Shown: piece after piece, positions 1 to 6,741 of the stretch
Position numbering within the stretch: position 1 is the first letter of the stretch
How the letters are laid out: each line of letters opens with the position of its first letter
Assembly (NCBI GenBank): GCA_964535295.1
Contig: CAZHUW010000062.1
Coordinates: 1 to 16,275 of the forward strand
From: SB21 sp964535295
GTDB taxonomy: Bacteria; CLD3; SB21
Length of the DNA: 16,275 bases
Reading direction: 5' to 3'
Made by a program: the position numbers and the translations under genes
The notes under the pieces: model-generated
The model's database searches: none
What the model saw: only the letters and a program-made list of their open reading frames with translations
Told to the model about the DNA's origin: nothing

Positions 1-2
1 TA

Positions 3-233
3 CAACTTTTGCGGGAACACAAGACGCTTGGTACAGCCAAAATACTGTTGGTCTTAGGCGGGCTGGGCCTGATCGGATCGGCATTCATCGGCGTTGATAA
101 AGATCATCCGCCATCGGTCGGGTTACTCATAGCGGGCGGCGTGGTGGCTAATTTATCATGGATACCGGGTATGATGCAGTCGGATAAAATAGAAAAAGCG
201 ATCGAGGTTTATAATACGAAAACCGACCACTGA
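3..233 (+). CDS. C-terminal fragment of a small membrane protein (5' end outside the window)
   Basis: The reading frame is open from the window edge to a TGA at 231-233, and no convincing start or ribosome site is visible, so this is the 3' end of a longer gene; a TTG at 9 is only a fortuitous start. The roughly 76 visible residues contain two hydrophobic stretches, around ILLVLGGLGLIGSAFIG and VGLLIAGGVVANLSWIPG, separated by a short charged loop (DKDHPP). They are followed by a short tail with the pattern DKIEKAIEVYN. Two helices followed by a KKAIxxYN-like tail resemble uncharacterised membrane proteins I associate with Bacteroidota; that is recollection and was not searched. The function is unknown. 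The stop codon is also the first three bases of the hairpin repeat that follows. Confidence 0.6.
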   Translation, partial: QLLREHKTLGTAKILLVLGGLGLIGSAFIGVDKDHPPSVGLLIAGGVVANLSWIPGMMQSDKIEKAIEVYNTKTDH

Positions 234-275
234 GCCCTTCGACAGGCTCAGGTCAAGCCACGGTGAACACAGAGA
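231..275. repeat. Short palindromic REP-like intergenic repeat
   Basis: A perfect 6-bp inverted repeat (TGAGCC / GGCTCA) encloses an 8-base loop at 231-250, and the following bases read GTCAAGCCACGGTGAAC. The word CCCTTCGACAGGCTCAGG is one I remember as a recurrent intergenic repeat in many bacterial genomes. Copy number cannot be tested in one window. The element overlaps the stop codon of the upstream gene. Confidence 0.5.
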
Positions 276-348
276 AATAACGCGAGATTTTTTCAAAATT
301 ACCGTAAATTCAAATGGTTCGACACACATTATACAATTTTTGATTTCC

Positions 349-382
349 AAAGCACCGGGCTTTTTGTCCCAGTGCTTTTTTT
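349..382 (+). terminator. Intrinsic (rho-independent) terminator
   Basis: The stem AAAGCACCGGG (349-359) pairs with CCCAGTGCTTT (368-378) with one C/A mismatch and an 8-base loop, and is followed directly by T residues to 382. It lies 116 bp after the stop of the truncated membrane protein and 41 bp before the PIN gene, so it isolates the two transcription units. The A-rich left arm means it could also work weakly in reverse. Confidence 0.8.
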
Positions 383-422
383 ATTGTTAAAAAACGCATT
401 ATTCACCAACCCCTGAGGTCTA

Positions 423-914
423 ATGACAACACGTAATCAAGATGAAAAGAAACGGCTTTTTATCCTGGACACGAATGTGATCCTGTACGATTACACCTGT
501 ATCTACAATTTCAAAGAACACGACGTGGTGATCCCGATCGTGGTGCTGGAAGAGATCGATTCCTTCAAAAAAGGCAGCGACCTTATCAATTTTCAGGCGC
601 GGGAATTCATCCGCGAAATGGACAAACTCTCCAAAGATCAGATATTCAAGAAAGGATTGCCGCTCAGCAAAAATCACGGACGGCTTTTCGTGGAGGTCGG
701 GGACCCGTATTCCGAGATGGTTTCCAATGCGTTCACTGTCAATAAGCCCGATCACCGCATTCTGGCGCTGGCCGATCAGTTGAGAACCAAGCGCAAGGAC
801 CGCGAGGTCATCATTATCAGCAAAGATATCAATCTGCGCATGAAGGCCAAGTCGCTCGGTATTCCTGCGGAAGATTATGAAACGGGCAAGATCCGGAATA
901 TCGAAGAAATTTAA
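423..914 (+). CDS. PIN-domain half of an interrupted PIN-PhoH2 protein
   Basis: 163 residues forming a PIN ribonuclease domain. The acidic residues expected of a metal-dependent PIN nuclease are present: Asp16 in LDTNV, Glu43/Glu44 in VLEEID, Asp110 in KPDHRIL and Asp135 in SKDIN. In PhoH2-type proteins this domain is fused to a PhoH ATPase/helicase and the pair acts as an ATP-dependent RNA helicase and RNase. Here the frame ends at TAA (912-914) in the linker after the PIN domain, and the PhoH half continues in exactly the same frame. The start ATG at 423 follows GAGG. As an isolated product it would be a free PIN domain, possibly still an RNase. The domain call is firm; whether it exists as a separate protein is uncertain. 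Confidence 0.85.
   Translation: MTTRNQDEKKRLFILDTNVILYDYTCIYNFKEHDVVIPIVVLEEIDSFKKGSDLINFQAREFIREMDKLSKDQIFKKGLPLSKNHGRLFVEVGDPYSEMVSNAFTVNKPDHRILALADQLRTKRKDREVIIISKDINLRMKAKSLGIPAEDYETGKIRNIEEI
912..914 (+). other. In-frame TAA interrupting a PhoH2-type gene
   Basis: Codons before and after this TAA are in one frame (423 and 927 are both multiples of 3). The linker reads NIEEI-stop-TGIQMHQDFD. Intact PhoH2 proteins that I recall have a tyrosine here (a YTG motif), so a one-base change from TAT or TAC to TAA would explain the split. Without it, 423-1766 would encode 447 residues, the normal size of a PIN-PhoH protein. TAA cannot be a general sense codon in this organism because many other genes in the window end with it. 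The base may be a real nonsense mutation, a sequencing error, or less likely a readthrough site. Confidence 0.75.
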
Positions 915-926
915 ACGGGCATCCAG

Positions 927-1766
927 ATGCATCAGGATTTTGATACAAGCATCATTCGGAAATTTTATGAACAAGCGCAAGGCGTGACGCTGGATGAGAT
1001 CAAACTGCCTAAAAAGCCGCTGGCGAACGAATATTACATTTTGAAAAATCACAGTTCCAGCGTACTGACGCATTATAATCCCGGCGCGAGTGTTTTGGAA
1101 AAAGTGGTGAAGCGGCCGGCCTACGGGATCGAACCGCGTAATGCCGAGCAGGTTTTTGCGCTCGATGCGTTGATGCGCCAGGAGGTTTCGGTTGTCACGC
1201 TTACCGGCAAAGCAGGCACGGGGAAAACACTTTTGGCGCTCGCGGCTGCGCTGCAGCAGAGACAGAGTTACAGTCAAATCTACCTGGCGCGCCCGGTGGT
1301 ACCCTTAAGCAACCGGGATATCGGTTTTCTTCCCGGCGACATTCATGAAAAACTCGATCCTTACATGCAGCCGCTATGGGATAATTTATCCGTGATCAAG
1401 CATAAATATTCGACGGACAGCGCGGAACATACGCGCATCGCGGACATGATCGACAAAGAAAAACTCGTGATCGCCCCGCTGGCTTATATTCGCGGACGCA
1501 GCCTCGACAAGATATTCTTTATTGTTGACGAAGCGCAAAACCTTACGCCGCATGAGATCAAGACGATCATTACGCGCGCGGGCGAAGGCGCGAAGATGGT
1601 TTTTGTGGGAGATATCTACCAGATCGATACGCCGTACTTGGACAGCCAGTCCAACGGACTCACGTATCTGGTTGACCGGATGAAGGGACAGGAACTTTTT
1701 GCGCATGTGAATCTTGTGAAAGGCGAACGCAGCGCGCTGGCGGAATTGGCGAGTAATTTGTTGTAG
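927..1766 (+). CDS. PhoH-family ATPase half of an interrupted PIN-PhoH2 protein
   Basis: 279 residues from the first ATG after the TAA. The PhoH P-loop ATPase core is complete: Walker A GKAGTGKT at residues 94-101, the ARPVVPLSNRDIGFLPG segment near 122-138, Walker B FFIVDEAQN around 198-206, and the sensor-like VGDIYQID near 228-235. The first 65 residues are linker that normally joins it to the PIN domain. No convincing Shine-Dalgarno sequence precedes the ATG at 927 (only GGG about 8 bases upstream), so independent translation would be weak or would depend on re-initiation 12 bases after the PIN stop. PhoH proteins bind and hydrolyse ATP and are linked to RNA unwinding or decay. The 3' end (TAG) is followed by a G/C hairpin. 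Confidence 0.88.
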   Translation: MHQDFDTSIIRKFYEQAQGVTLDEIKLPKKPLANEYYILKNHSSSVLTHYNPGASVLEKVVKRPAYGIEPRNAEQVFALDALMRQEVSVVTLTGKAGTGKTLLALAAALQQRQSYSQIYLARPVVPLSNRDIGFLPGDIHEKLDPYMQPLWDNLSVIKHKYSTDSAEHTRIADMIDKEKLVIAPLAYIRGRSLDKIFFIVDEAQNLTPHEIKTIITRAGEGAKMVFVGDIYQIDTPYLDSQSNGLTYLVDRMKGQELFAHVNLVKGERSALAELASNLL

Positions 1767-1779
1767 AGGTATATCAACC

Positions 1780-1815
1780 ACCCCCTTGGTCCCCCTCCTT
1801 TGAAAAAGGAGGGGG
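1780..1815. repeat. G/C-rich palindromic repeat hairpin
   Basis: CCCCCTCCTTT (1791-1801) and AAAGGAGGGGG (1805-1815) form a perfect 11-bp stem with a 3-base loop, preceded by CCCCCTTGGT, a partial copy of the left arm. No T-run follows on either strand (AATAATATG on +), so it is not a typical intrinsic terminator. Similar CCCCCTCCTT/AAGGAGGGGG elements recur between genes in many draft genomes in my recollection, so I class it as a dispersed palindromic repeat that may also stabilise the 3' end of the PhoH transcript. Confidence 0.6.
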
Positions 1816-1843
1816 AATAATATGTAATACGAATGAATGTGAC

Positions 1844-2788
1844 ATGATCGGAAAAATCTACAAATCCATCAAAGATTATAACGATTCCGGCTTGAGCAAT
1901 CTGGTGGCGAATCAGGGCAGCCGTTTTCTCAACAAAGACGGCAGTTTTAATGTTCGCAAAACCGGCGTGCCTTTGATGCAGCGATTGAGTTTTTTTAATG
2001 CGATGATAACGATGCCCCTGTGGAAATTTCTGTTGATCATCCTATGCACTTATTTCACGCTCAATCTTATTTTTGCAAGTGTCTATTTTTTGATCGGCGT
2101 CGAACATTTTGCCGGAACGAACGGCGGGACGCTTGGCGAGCAATTCATGGAAGAATTTTTCTTCAGCGCGCAGACGTTGACGACCGTCGGATACGGAAGG
2201 GTCAATCCAACCGGATTATTTGCAAATATTGTGGCGTCGATTGAAGCCATGACGGGCGTATTGTGTTTTGCCCTGGCGACAGGCCTTTTGTATGGGAGGT
2301 TTTCAAGACCGGTCGCGAATATTATATTCGGTCAAAAAGCCCTGATCACGCCGTTCCGCGACGGCAAGGCGCTCATGTTCCGTCTTGCCAATGCAAAAAA
2401 CAACCCGCTCATCGACGCCGAGATCCAGGTCCTCCTGAGTATGGTTATTGAGGATAACGGACATTCAACACGAAGATTCTATGATCTTCCGTTGCAGCTC
2501 AAAACGATCAATTTTCTGACGCTTAATTGGACGGTCGTCCATCCGATCGACGACAAAAGCCCTCTTTTCGGGCTTACGGCTGACGATCTGATGAAAGGCG
2601 ATGCAGAAATTATAATCTCAATGAAAGCATTTGACGATACCTTTGCGCAAACCGTAAGTACGCGGCATTCATATAAATATGACGAGATCGAGTGGAACGC
2701 CAAATTTAAAACGATGTTCACAAGGTCCACGGACGGAAAGGCGACCGTTCTGCATTTGGATCAAATCGGGGATTTTGAAAAAGTGTAA
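1844..2788 (+). CDS. KirBac-type inward-rectifier potassium channel
   Basis: 314 residues with the KirBac layout: a cytoplasmic N-terminal segment with an amphipathic slide-helix region (about 40-58), TM1 at about 60-84, a pore helix and selectivity filter TTVGYG (filter T114-V-G-Y-G118), TM2 at about 125-152, then a cytoplasmic Kir beta-sandwich domain from about 160 to the end. TVGYG defines a K+-selective tetrameric pore in the inner membrane, and the C-terminal domain normally gates it. The length matches bacterial Kir channels. No clear Shine-Dalgarno sequence precedes ATG 1844. The next gene starts 5 bp after the stop, so the two are probably cotranscribed and translationally coupled. 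The family assignment is firm; the gating signal cannot be read from sequence. Confidence 0.92.
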   Translation: MIGKIYKSIKDYNDSGLSNLVANQGSRFLNKDGSFNVRKTGVPLMQRLSFFNAMITMPLWKFLLIILCTYFTLNLIFASVYFLIGVEHFAGTNGGTLGEQFMEEFFFSAQTLTTVGYGRVNPTGLFANIVASIEAMTGVLCFALATGLLYGRFSRPVANIIFGQKALITPFRDGKALMFRLANAKNNPLIDAEIQVLLSMVIEDNGHSTRRFYDLPLQLKTINFLTLNWTVVHPIDDKSPLFGLTADDLMKGDAEIIISMKAFDDTFAQTVSTRHSYKYDEIEWNAKFKTMFTRSTDGKATVLHLDQIGDFEKV

Positions 2789-2793
2789 GCGCC

Positions 2794-3369
2794 ATGGCAG
2801 AATTAAAAAACCCACACCTTCAGGCTCTGAGCCTTCATCTCGAAAAGCACATTGACGAAGCGCGTCGGATGTTCTCGATGTTCAATCCTGCGCAATTGAA
2901 CTGGAAACCGGATCAAAAGAGTTGGAGTATCGCACAATGTTTTGACCACATCATTGTTTCCGATCAGCAGTATTTCAATTCTATCAAAAAAGCCATCGAG
3001 CAAACCGTGGCCGGCCGGTTAACCGAAAAAAAACCGTATCGCGCAGGATGGACCGGGAGAATTTTTATCTATGCGCAAAAACCCGACACCGTATTAAAAT
3101 TCAAGACTCCGCCCATTTTCAAACCTTCAGAAAGAACCGAAGGAAAGAAAATGCTTGAGGATTTTATCCGGCACGAACAGGAGCTTTTGGTTCTTATAAA
3201 AAAATGCGACGGATGGGATCTGAATAGGGTCAAAATTATTTCACCGGTGAATTCGTTCTTTAAATTCAGTTTAGGTGAATGTTTTTCCATTCTCGTGACC
3301 CATCAAGAGCGGCATTTGCTGGAAGCGCAGAGTTTGGGACAACATCCGGGTTTTCCCCCAAACAGTTAA
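2794..3369 (+). CDS. DinB-fold (DinB_2-like) putative metal-dependent enzyme
   Basis: 191 residues with the DinB/YfiT four-helix pattern. An early histidine in FDHI (His52) and a C-terminal THQERH pair (His170, His174) give the three-histidine metal site typical of the superfamily. WSIAQCFDHII and the late LVTHQERHLLEA segment are the most recognisable parts. Members are often thiol-dependent transferases, but many have no known substrate, so no reaction is assigned. It starts 5 bp after the KirBac stop without a clear ribosome site, suggesting coupling to that gene; whether they cooperate functionally is unknown. The gene is followed by an AT-rich spacer without a strong terminator. Confidence 0.8.
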   Translation: MAELKNPHLQALSLHLEKHIDEARRMFSMFNPAQLNWKPDQKSWSIAQCFDHIIVSDQQYFNSIKKAIEQTVAGRLTEKKPYRAGWTGRIFIYAQKPDTVLKFKTPPIFKPSERTEGKKMLEDFIRHEQELLVLIKKCDGWDLNRVKIISPVNSFFKFSLGECFSILVTHQERHLLEAQSLGQHPGFPPNS

Positions 3370-3373
3370 ACTC

Positions 3374-3506
3374 ATATTCCAATAATACAAATCACAAATA
3401 AACTACAAGCATGAAATTCCAAAAGGCAGCCTTGTTTTTTTGGTTATTGTAATTTAATTGGAATTTGTCATTTGTAAATTGAGATTTGGTGTTTCAATAA
3501 TTACAT
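3374..3506. repeat. AT-rich imperfect inverted repeat in the DinB-MFS spacer
   Basis: The left arm (about 3376-3422) is built from ATTCCAATAATACAAATCAC and ends in AAATTCCAA. The right arm (about 3457-3503) begins TTGGAATTTGTCATTTG and ends in TTTCAATAATTA. TTGGAATTT (3458-3466) is the exact complement of AAATTCCAA (3414-3422), and the outer parts match imperfectly in reverse complement. The base composition is much more AT-rich than the flanking genes. Low-complexity ATTTGT/TTGGAATTT tracts of this kind recur between genes in some FCB-group drafts in my recollection. A weak stem AAGG-CAG-CCTT followed by GTTTTTTT sits in the centre (about 3423-3440) and could be a poor terminator. Confidence 0.5.
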
Positions 3507-3517
3507 AGACGGTTCGT

Positions 3518-4690
3518 ATGAAGATTATCACCCGAACGATCTGGATATTGTCCTTGGTCAGTTTGTTCACCGATTTTGCCAGTGAGATGCTGTATCCCAT
3601 TATGCCGATGTATCTGCAAAGTATCGGGTTTTCGACCGTACTGATCGGTTTACTGGAGGGCATTGCAGAAGCAACGGCCGGATTGAGTAAAGGGTATTTC
3701 GGAAAGCTTTCAGATTCTATCGGCAGAAGAGTTCCGTTCGTACAATTAGGCTACACACTCAGCGCCATATCCAAACCGATGATGGCGGCATTCACATATC
3801 CCTTGTGGGTTTTGTTTACGCGAACAACCGACCGGCTCGGGAAAGGTATTCGCACCGGCGCACGTGATGCGATATTATCGGATGAAACTACACCGGAACA
3901 TAAAGGCAAAGTATTCGGCTTTCATCGCGGCTTTGATACGCTGGGCGCGGTTCTGGGACCACTGATCGCTTTGTTGTTCCTGCAATACTATCCGGGATCC
4001 TACCAGACATTATTCTTTATGGCTTTCATTCCCGGCGCGGGTGCTATTCTGCTGACGCTATTCGTCAAAGAAAAAGATATATCACCTAAGACAAACGAGT
4101 CAAATTCGGTTTTATCCTTTTTACGTTATTGGAAAGAAAGCCCCCCTGCATACCGGCAATTATCGGCCGGTCTTTTAATTTTCGCATTGTTCAACAGTTC
4201 CGATGTTTTTTTACTGCTTATGATCAAACACCGTGGATTTGATGATGCGCACGTGATCTCCGTATATATATTTTATAATCTGATCTATGCATTGGCCTCT
4301 TATCCTATGGGGATTTTGGGCGACCGGATCGGGTTTAGGAAAACGTTTATGATCGGACTCGTTCTTTTTGGGATCGTATATGCAGGGATGGCGATCAACG
4401 AAGATCTTTACATATTCTATTTTTTATTTTTTCTTTACGGTTTGTATGCGGCCGGAACGGAAGGAATTACCAAAGCTTGGATCAGCAACATTTGCAAAAA
4501 AAAAGATACTGCAACTGCGATCGGAACTTATTCGGCACTTCAAAGCATTGCGGCGATGCTTGCAAGTTTTTTGGCGGGATCGATATGGTATTTTGTGAGT
4601 CCCTCAGCGACGTTTCTAATAACTGCAACTGGAACCGGGATGTTAATTTTCTACTTCATTCGCCAAAAAAAAATAATATATAACGAATAA
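3518..4690 (+). CDS. Major facilitator superfamily transporter, substrate unknown
   Basis: 390 residues, hydrophobic throughout, with enough membrane segments for the usual 12 helices. MFS motif A follows TM2 (GKLSDSIGRR, residues 62-71) and a second copy lies in the C-terminal half (GILGDRIGFRKT). The segment after TM3, DRLGKGIRTGARDAILSD (104-121), is typical of a large bacterial MFS subgroup whose members are often annotated as drug or tetracycline-type efflux proteins; I do not assign a substrate. Negative-inside loops and the early LFTDFASEMLYPIMP are also typical of this subgroup. There is no clear Shine-Dalgarno sequence before ATG 3518. It is the last + strand gene before the convergent glnA. 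Confidence 0.88.
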   Translation: MKIITRTIWILSLVSLFTDFASEMLYPIMPMYLQSIGFSTVLIGLLEGIAEATAGLSKGYFGKLSDSIGRRVPFVQLGYTLSAISKPMMAAFTYPLWVLFTRTTDRLGKGIRTGARDAILSDETTPEHKGKVFGFHRGFDTLGAVLGPLIALLFLQYYPGSYQTLFFMAFIPGAGAILLTLFVKEKDISPKTNESNSVLSFLRYWKESPPAYRQLSAGLLIFALFNSSDVFLLLMIKHRGFDDAHVISVYIFYNLIYALASYPMGILGDRIGFRKTFMIGLVLFGIVYAGMAINEDLYIFYFLFFLYGLYAAGTEGITKAWISNICKKKDTATAIGTYSALQSIAAMLASFLAGSIWYFVSPSATFLITATGTGMLIFYFIRQKKIIYNE

Positions 4691-4754
4691 CCGTTCCTCA
4701 GCTGTTCTAAAAGTAATATTCTTCAAAATTCTAAGTCATGACAAAAAAGTTTTA

Positions 4755-4793
4755 CTATAAAAAAAGGCTGAAGAACGTTCCTTCAGCCTTATA
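4755..4793 (-). terminator. Intrinsic terminator of glnA
   Basis: AAGGCTGAAG (4764-4773) and CTTCAGCCTT (4781-4790) form a perfect 10-bp stem with a 7-base loop. On the - strand the stem is followed by a run of seven T residues (the A-run at 4757-4763), the arrangement of an intrinsic terminator, 14 bp after the glnA stop. On the + strand the following bases are ATATTATTAA, so termination of the MFS transcript from the other side would be weaker. Confidence 0.85.
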
Positions 4794-4803
4794 TTATTAA
4801 GAT

Positions 4804-6225
4804 TTAAATATCAAAATAAAGAGCAAACTCGTAAGGATGCGGACGCAAACGTAGCGCATTGACTTCCTGTTCGCGTTTGTATTGGATCCAGGTATCGATC
4901 ACATCGGTGGAGAATACATCGCCCTTAAATAGGAATTGATGATCATTCTCCAGGGCGGCAAGAGCCTCGTCAAGCGATCCGCAGGTCGAAGGAACTTTGG
5001 CTAATTCGTCCGGCTCAAGGTCATAGATATTCTTATCCAACGGATCTCCGGGGTGGATCTTGTTTTGAATACCGTCAATTCCGGCCATCAGCATCGCTGC
5101 AAATGCCAGATAAGGATTACAGGATGGATCAGGGCAACGGTATTCAACGCGTTTGGCTTTGGGGCTGGGTGAATACATCGGGATGCGAACGGCCGCGCTC
5201 CGGTTGCTTTGCGAATAAGCAAGATTAACCGGCGCTTCGAATCCGGGCGTCAGACGTTTGTAGGAATTAGTGGTCGGATTAGCGAGGGCGTTCAGCGCTT
5301 TGGTATGTTTGAGAATACCGCCAATGAAGTATAGCGCCATTTCGCTTAGACCGGCATACTGATTACCTGCAAAGAGCGGCTGGCCGTTTTTCCAGAGGCT
5401 CATATGTACATGCATACCGCTCCCGTTATCACCGAAAATAGGCTTAGGCATGAACGTTGCGGTTTTGCCGTGTTTGAATGCGACATTTTTGACGATGTAT
5501 TTAAAAAGCATCAGTTTGTCCGCGCTGGGTTTTAACGCGTCAAAACGATAGTCGATCTCCGCTTGTCCCGCAGTTGCCACTTCATGATGCTGCCGTTCGA
5601 CTTTGATCCCGCACTCTTCCATGATCATCATCATTTCGTTTCGGATATTCTGGAAACGATCCGTGGGCGGAACGGGAAAATATCCTTCTTTATTACGAGT
5701 CTTGTAGGCCTGATTCGGGTTTTCTTCACGACCGCGTGTCCAGATGCCTTCAACCGAATCCAAATAGTAGAAGCCGAAATTTTGCCCCTGATCGAAACGC
5801 GCATCATCAAAAATGAAGAACTCCGCTTCAGGTCCAAAAAAAGCTGTGTCAGCAATACCGGTCGATTTGAGGAAATTCTCTGCTGCCGTAGCGATACCGC
5901 GGGGACAGCGCCCAAAACGCTCTTTGGTGAGTGGCTCATGAATGTCGCCGGTCAAACTCAGAGTGGTTGGAGATTGGAATGGATCAATAAATGCGGTGGT
6001 GGGGTCCGGAATGATAAGCATGTCGCTTTCGTGAATAGCTTTCCATCCGCGAATACTGGAGCCGTCAAAACCCAATCCGTTTTCGAATACATCATCGGTG
6101 AGTTCATCCATCGGAACACTAAAATGTTGCCACACTCCAATAAAGTCAACGAACTTAAAGTCGACAACTTTTACGTCTTTCTTTTTTGCCAATTCCAGAA
6201 CTTTTTTGATAGCTTCATTTGACAT
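4804..6225 (-). CDS. glnA: Glutamine synthetase, type I (GSI-beta-like)
   Basis: 473 residues, the usual length of dodecameric GSI. It makes glutamine from glutamate, ammonia and ATP in the cytoplasm. Visible motifs in order: the Asp loop GFDGSSIRG (52-60, Asp54), metal ligands in GPEAEFF (Glu133, Glu135), HHEVATAGQAEID (Glu215, Glu223), NGSGMHVH (His272), the Glu flap in LTPGFEAPVN (Glu330) and NRSAAVRIP (341-349). NIYDLEPDE carries Tyr401 at the position of the adenylylation tyrosine (Tyr397 in enterobacteria), suggesting GSI-beta type control by an adenylyltransferase not seen here. Start: AAAAGGAG at 6232-6239, 6 bases before the ATG. glnB lies upstream on the same strand but a terminator separates them, so glnA probably has its own promoter or receives attenuated readthrough. 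Confidence 0.97.
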   Translation of the reverse strand: MSNEAIKKVLELAKKKDVKVVDFKFVDFIGVWQHFSVPMDELTDDVFENGLGFDGSSIRGWKAIHESDMLIIPDPTTAFIDPFQSPTTLSLTGDIHEPLTKERFGRCPRGIATAAENFLKSTGIADTAFFGPEAEFFIFDDARFDQGQNFGFYYLDSVEGIWTRGREENPNQAYKTRNKEGYFPVPPTDRFQNIRNEMMMIMEECGIKVERQHHEVATAGQAEIDYRFDALKPSADKLMLFKYIVKNVAFKHGKTATFMPKPIFGDNGSGMHVHMSLWKNGQPLFAGNQYAGLSEMALYFIGGILKHTKALNALANPTTNSYKRLTPGFEAPVNLAYSQSNRSAAVRIPMYSPSPKAKRVEYRCPDPSCNPYLAFAAMLMAGIDGIQNKIHPGDPLDKNIYDLEPDELAKVPSTCGSLDEALAALENDHQFLFKGDVFSTDVIDTWIQYKREQEVNALRLRPHPYEFALYFDI

Positions 6226-6279
6226 AGGGGACTCCTTTTGTTAAGTAAATATAAGTATTTGATTTAAAATAAAATTAAA

Positions 6280-6307
6280 AGCCCCTTTCCGGTTTTGGAA
6301 AGGGGCT
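6280..6307 (-). terminator. Intrinsic terminator between glnB and glnA
   Basis: AGCCCCTTTCC and GGAAAGGGGCT form a perfect 11-bp stem with a 6-base loop. On the - strand it is followed by TTTTAATTTTATTTT, so it ends transcription coming from glnB 71 bp after its stop. The same T-rich tract and the bases to 6226 must contain the glnA promoter; a TATATT sequence is present there but I could not match it with a good -35 element at normal spacing. No sigma54 TGGCAC/TTGCA pair is visible. Confidence 0.85.
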
Positions 6308-6378
6308 AAAATTCCTATAAGATGATTTTAGAGCCGGTACTATGTTTGGATCGACCTTTTCTACGGCGAATAGAAAAG

Positions 6379-6717
6379 TCAAATCGCTTCTTCACCCGAT
6401 TCTCCTGTTCTTATACGTATAACGTCTTCAAGAGAGCTTACAAATATTTTCCCGTCGCCGATCTGATCGGTCTTAGCGGAATCCAAAATGATATCTATAA
6501 TGTGGTCTAGCTTTGAATTTTCTACAACGACTTCGATCTTGATCTTCGGCAGAAATTCAATCCGGTATTCGTTGCCTCGATATAATTCCGAGTGTCCCTT
6601 TTGACGGCCAAATCCTCGAACTTCCGTGATAGTCATGCCTTTGACGCCGGCCTGAAGCAGAGCCTCTTTAACGTCATCTAACTTGAAAGGGCGAATTATC
6701 GCCTCAATTTTTTTCAT
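6379..6717 (-). CDS. glnB: Nitrogen regulatory protein P-II
   Basis: 112 residues, exactly the standard PII length. It begins MKKIEAIIRPFKLDDVKEAL. The T-loop GRQKGHSELYRGNEYRIEF carries Tyr51, the uridylylation site, and Tyr46. The B-loop TDQIGDGKIFV and the C-terminal VIRIRTGE complete the ATP and 2-oxoglutarate sites. PII trimers sense ATP/ADP and 2-oxoglutarate and control glutamine synthetase activity and ammonium transport. The start ATG has only a weak ribosome site (GAAGCCGG) and follows the upstream beta-barrel gene by 24 bp, so it is probably cotranscribed with it. The C-terminus (RTGESGEEAI) resembles GlnB more than GlnK, but this distinction is weak. No amtB is adjacent. Confidence 0.95.
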   Translation of the reverse strand: MKKIEAIIRPFKLDDVKEALLQAGVKGMTITEVRGFGRQKGHSELYRGNEYRIEFLPKIKIEVVVENSKLDHIIDIILDSAKTDQIGDGKIFVSSLEDVIRIRTGESGEEAI

Positions 6718-6741
6718 CCGGCTTCAAGCGTCAGGCAGTTG

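Noticed and set aside
912..914. Reassignment of TAA to a sense codon
   Set aside because: KirBac, DinB, MFS, glnA, barrel, amidase, ispG, pmbA and ppk1 genes all end with TAA at their expected lengths, so TAA is a normal stop here.
420..1277. A 285-codon open frame on the - strand opposite the PIN-PhoH locus
   Set aside because: It mirrors the coding strand of a recognisable gene, has no family features (basic, His/Phe/Arg-rich), and no ribosome site; GC-rich third positions of the real gene keep it open by chance.
3374..3506. CRISPR-like repeats in the AT-rich spacer
   Set aside because: The repeated words are short, inverted and irregular, with no constant repeat-spacer period and no cas genes nearby.
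5563..6222. A 219-codon open frame on the + strand opposite glnA
   Set aside because: It lies wholly inside a strongly conserved glnA and has no recognisable motif.
6322..6510. A small + strand frame between glnA and glnB
   Set aside because: Most of it is antisense to glnB and there is no ribosome site or conserved feature.
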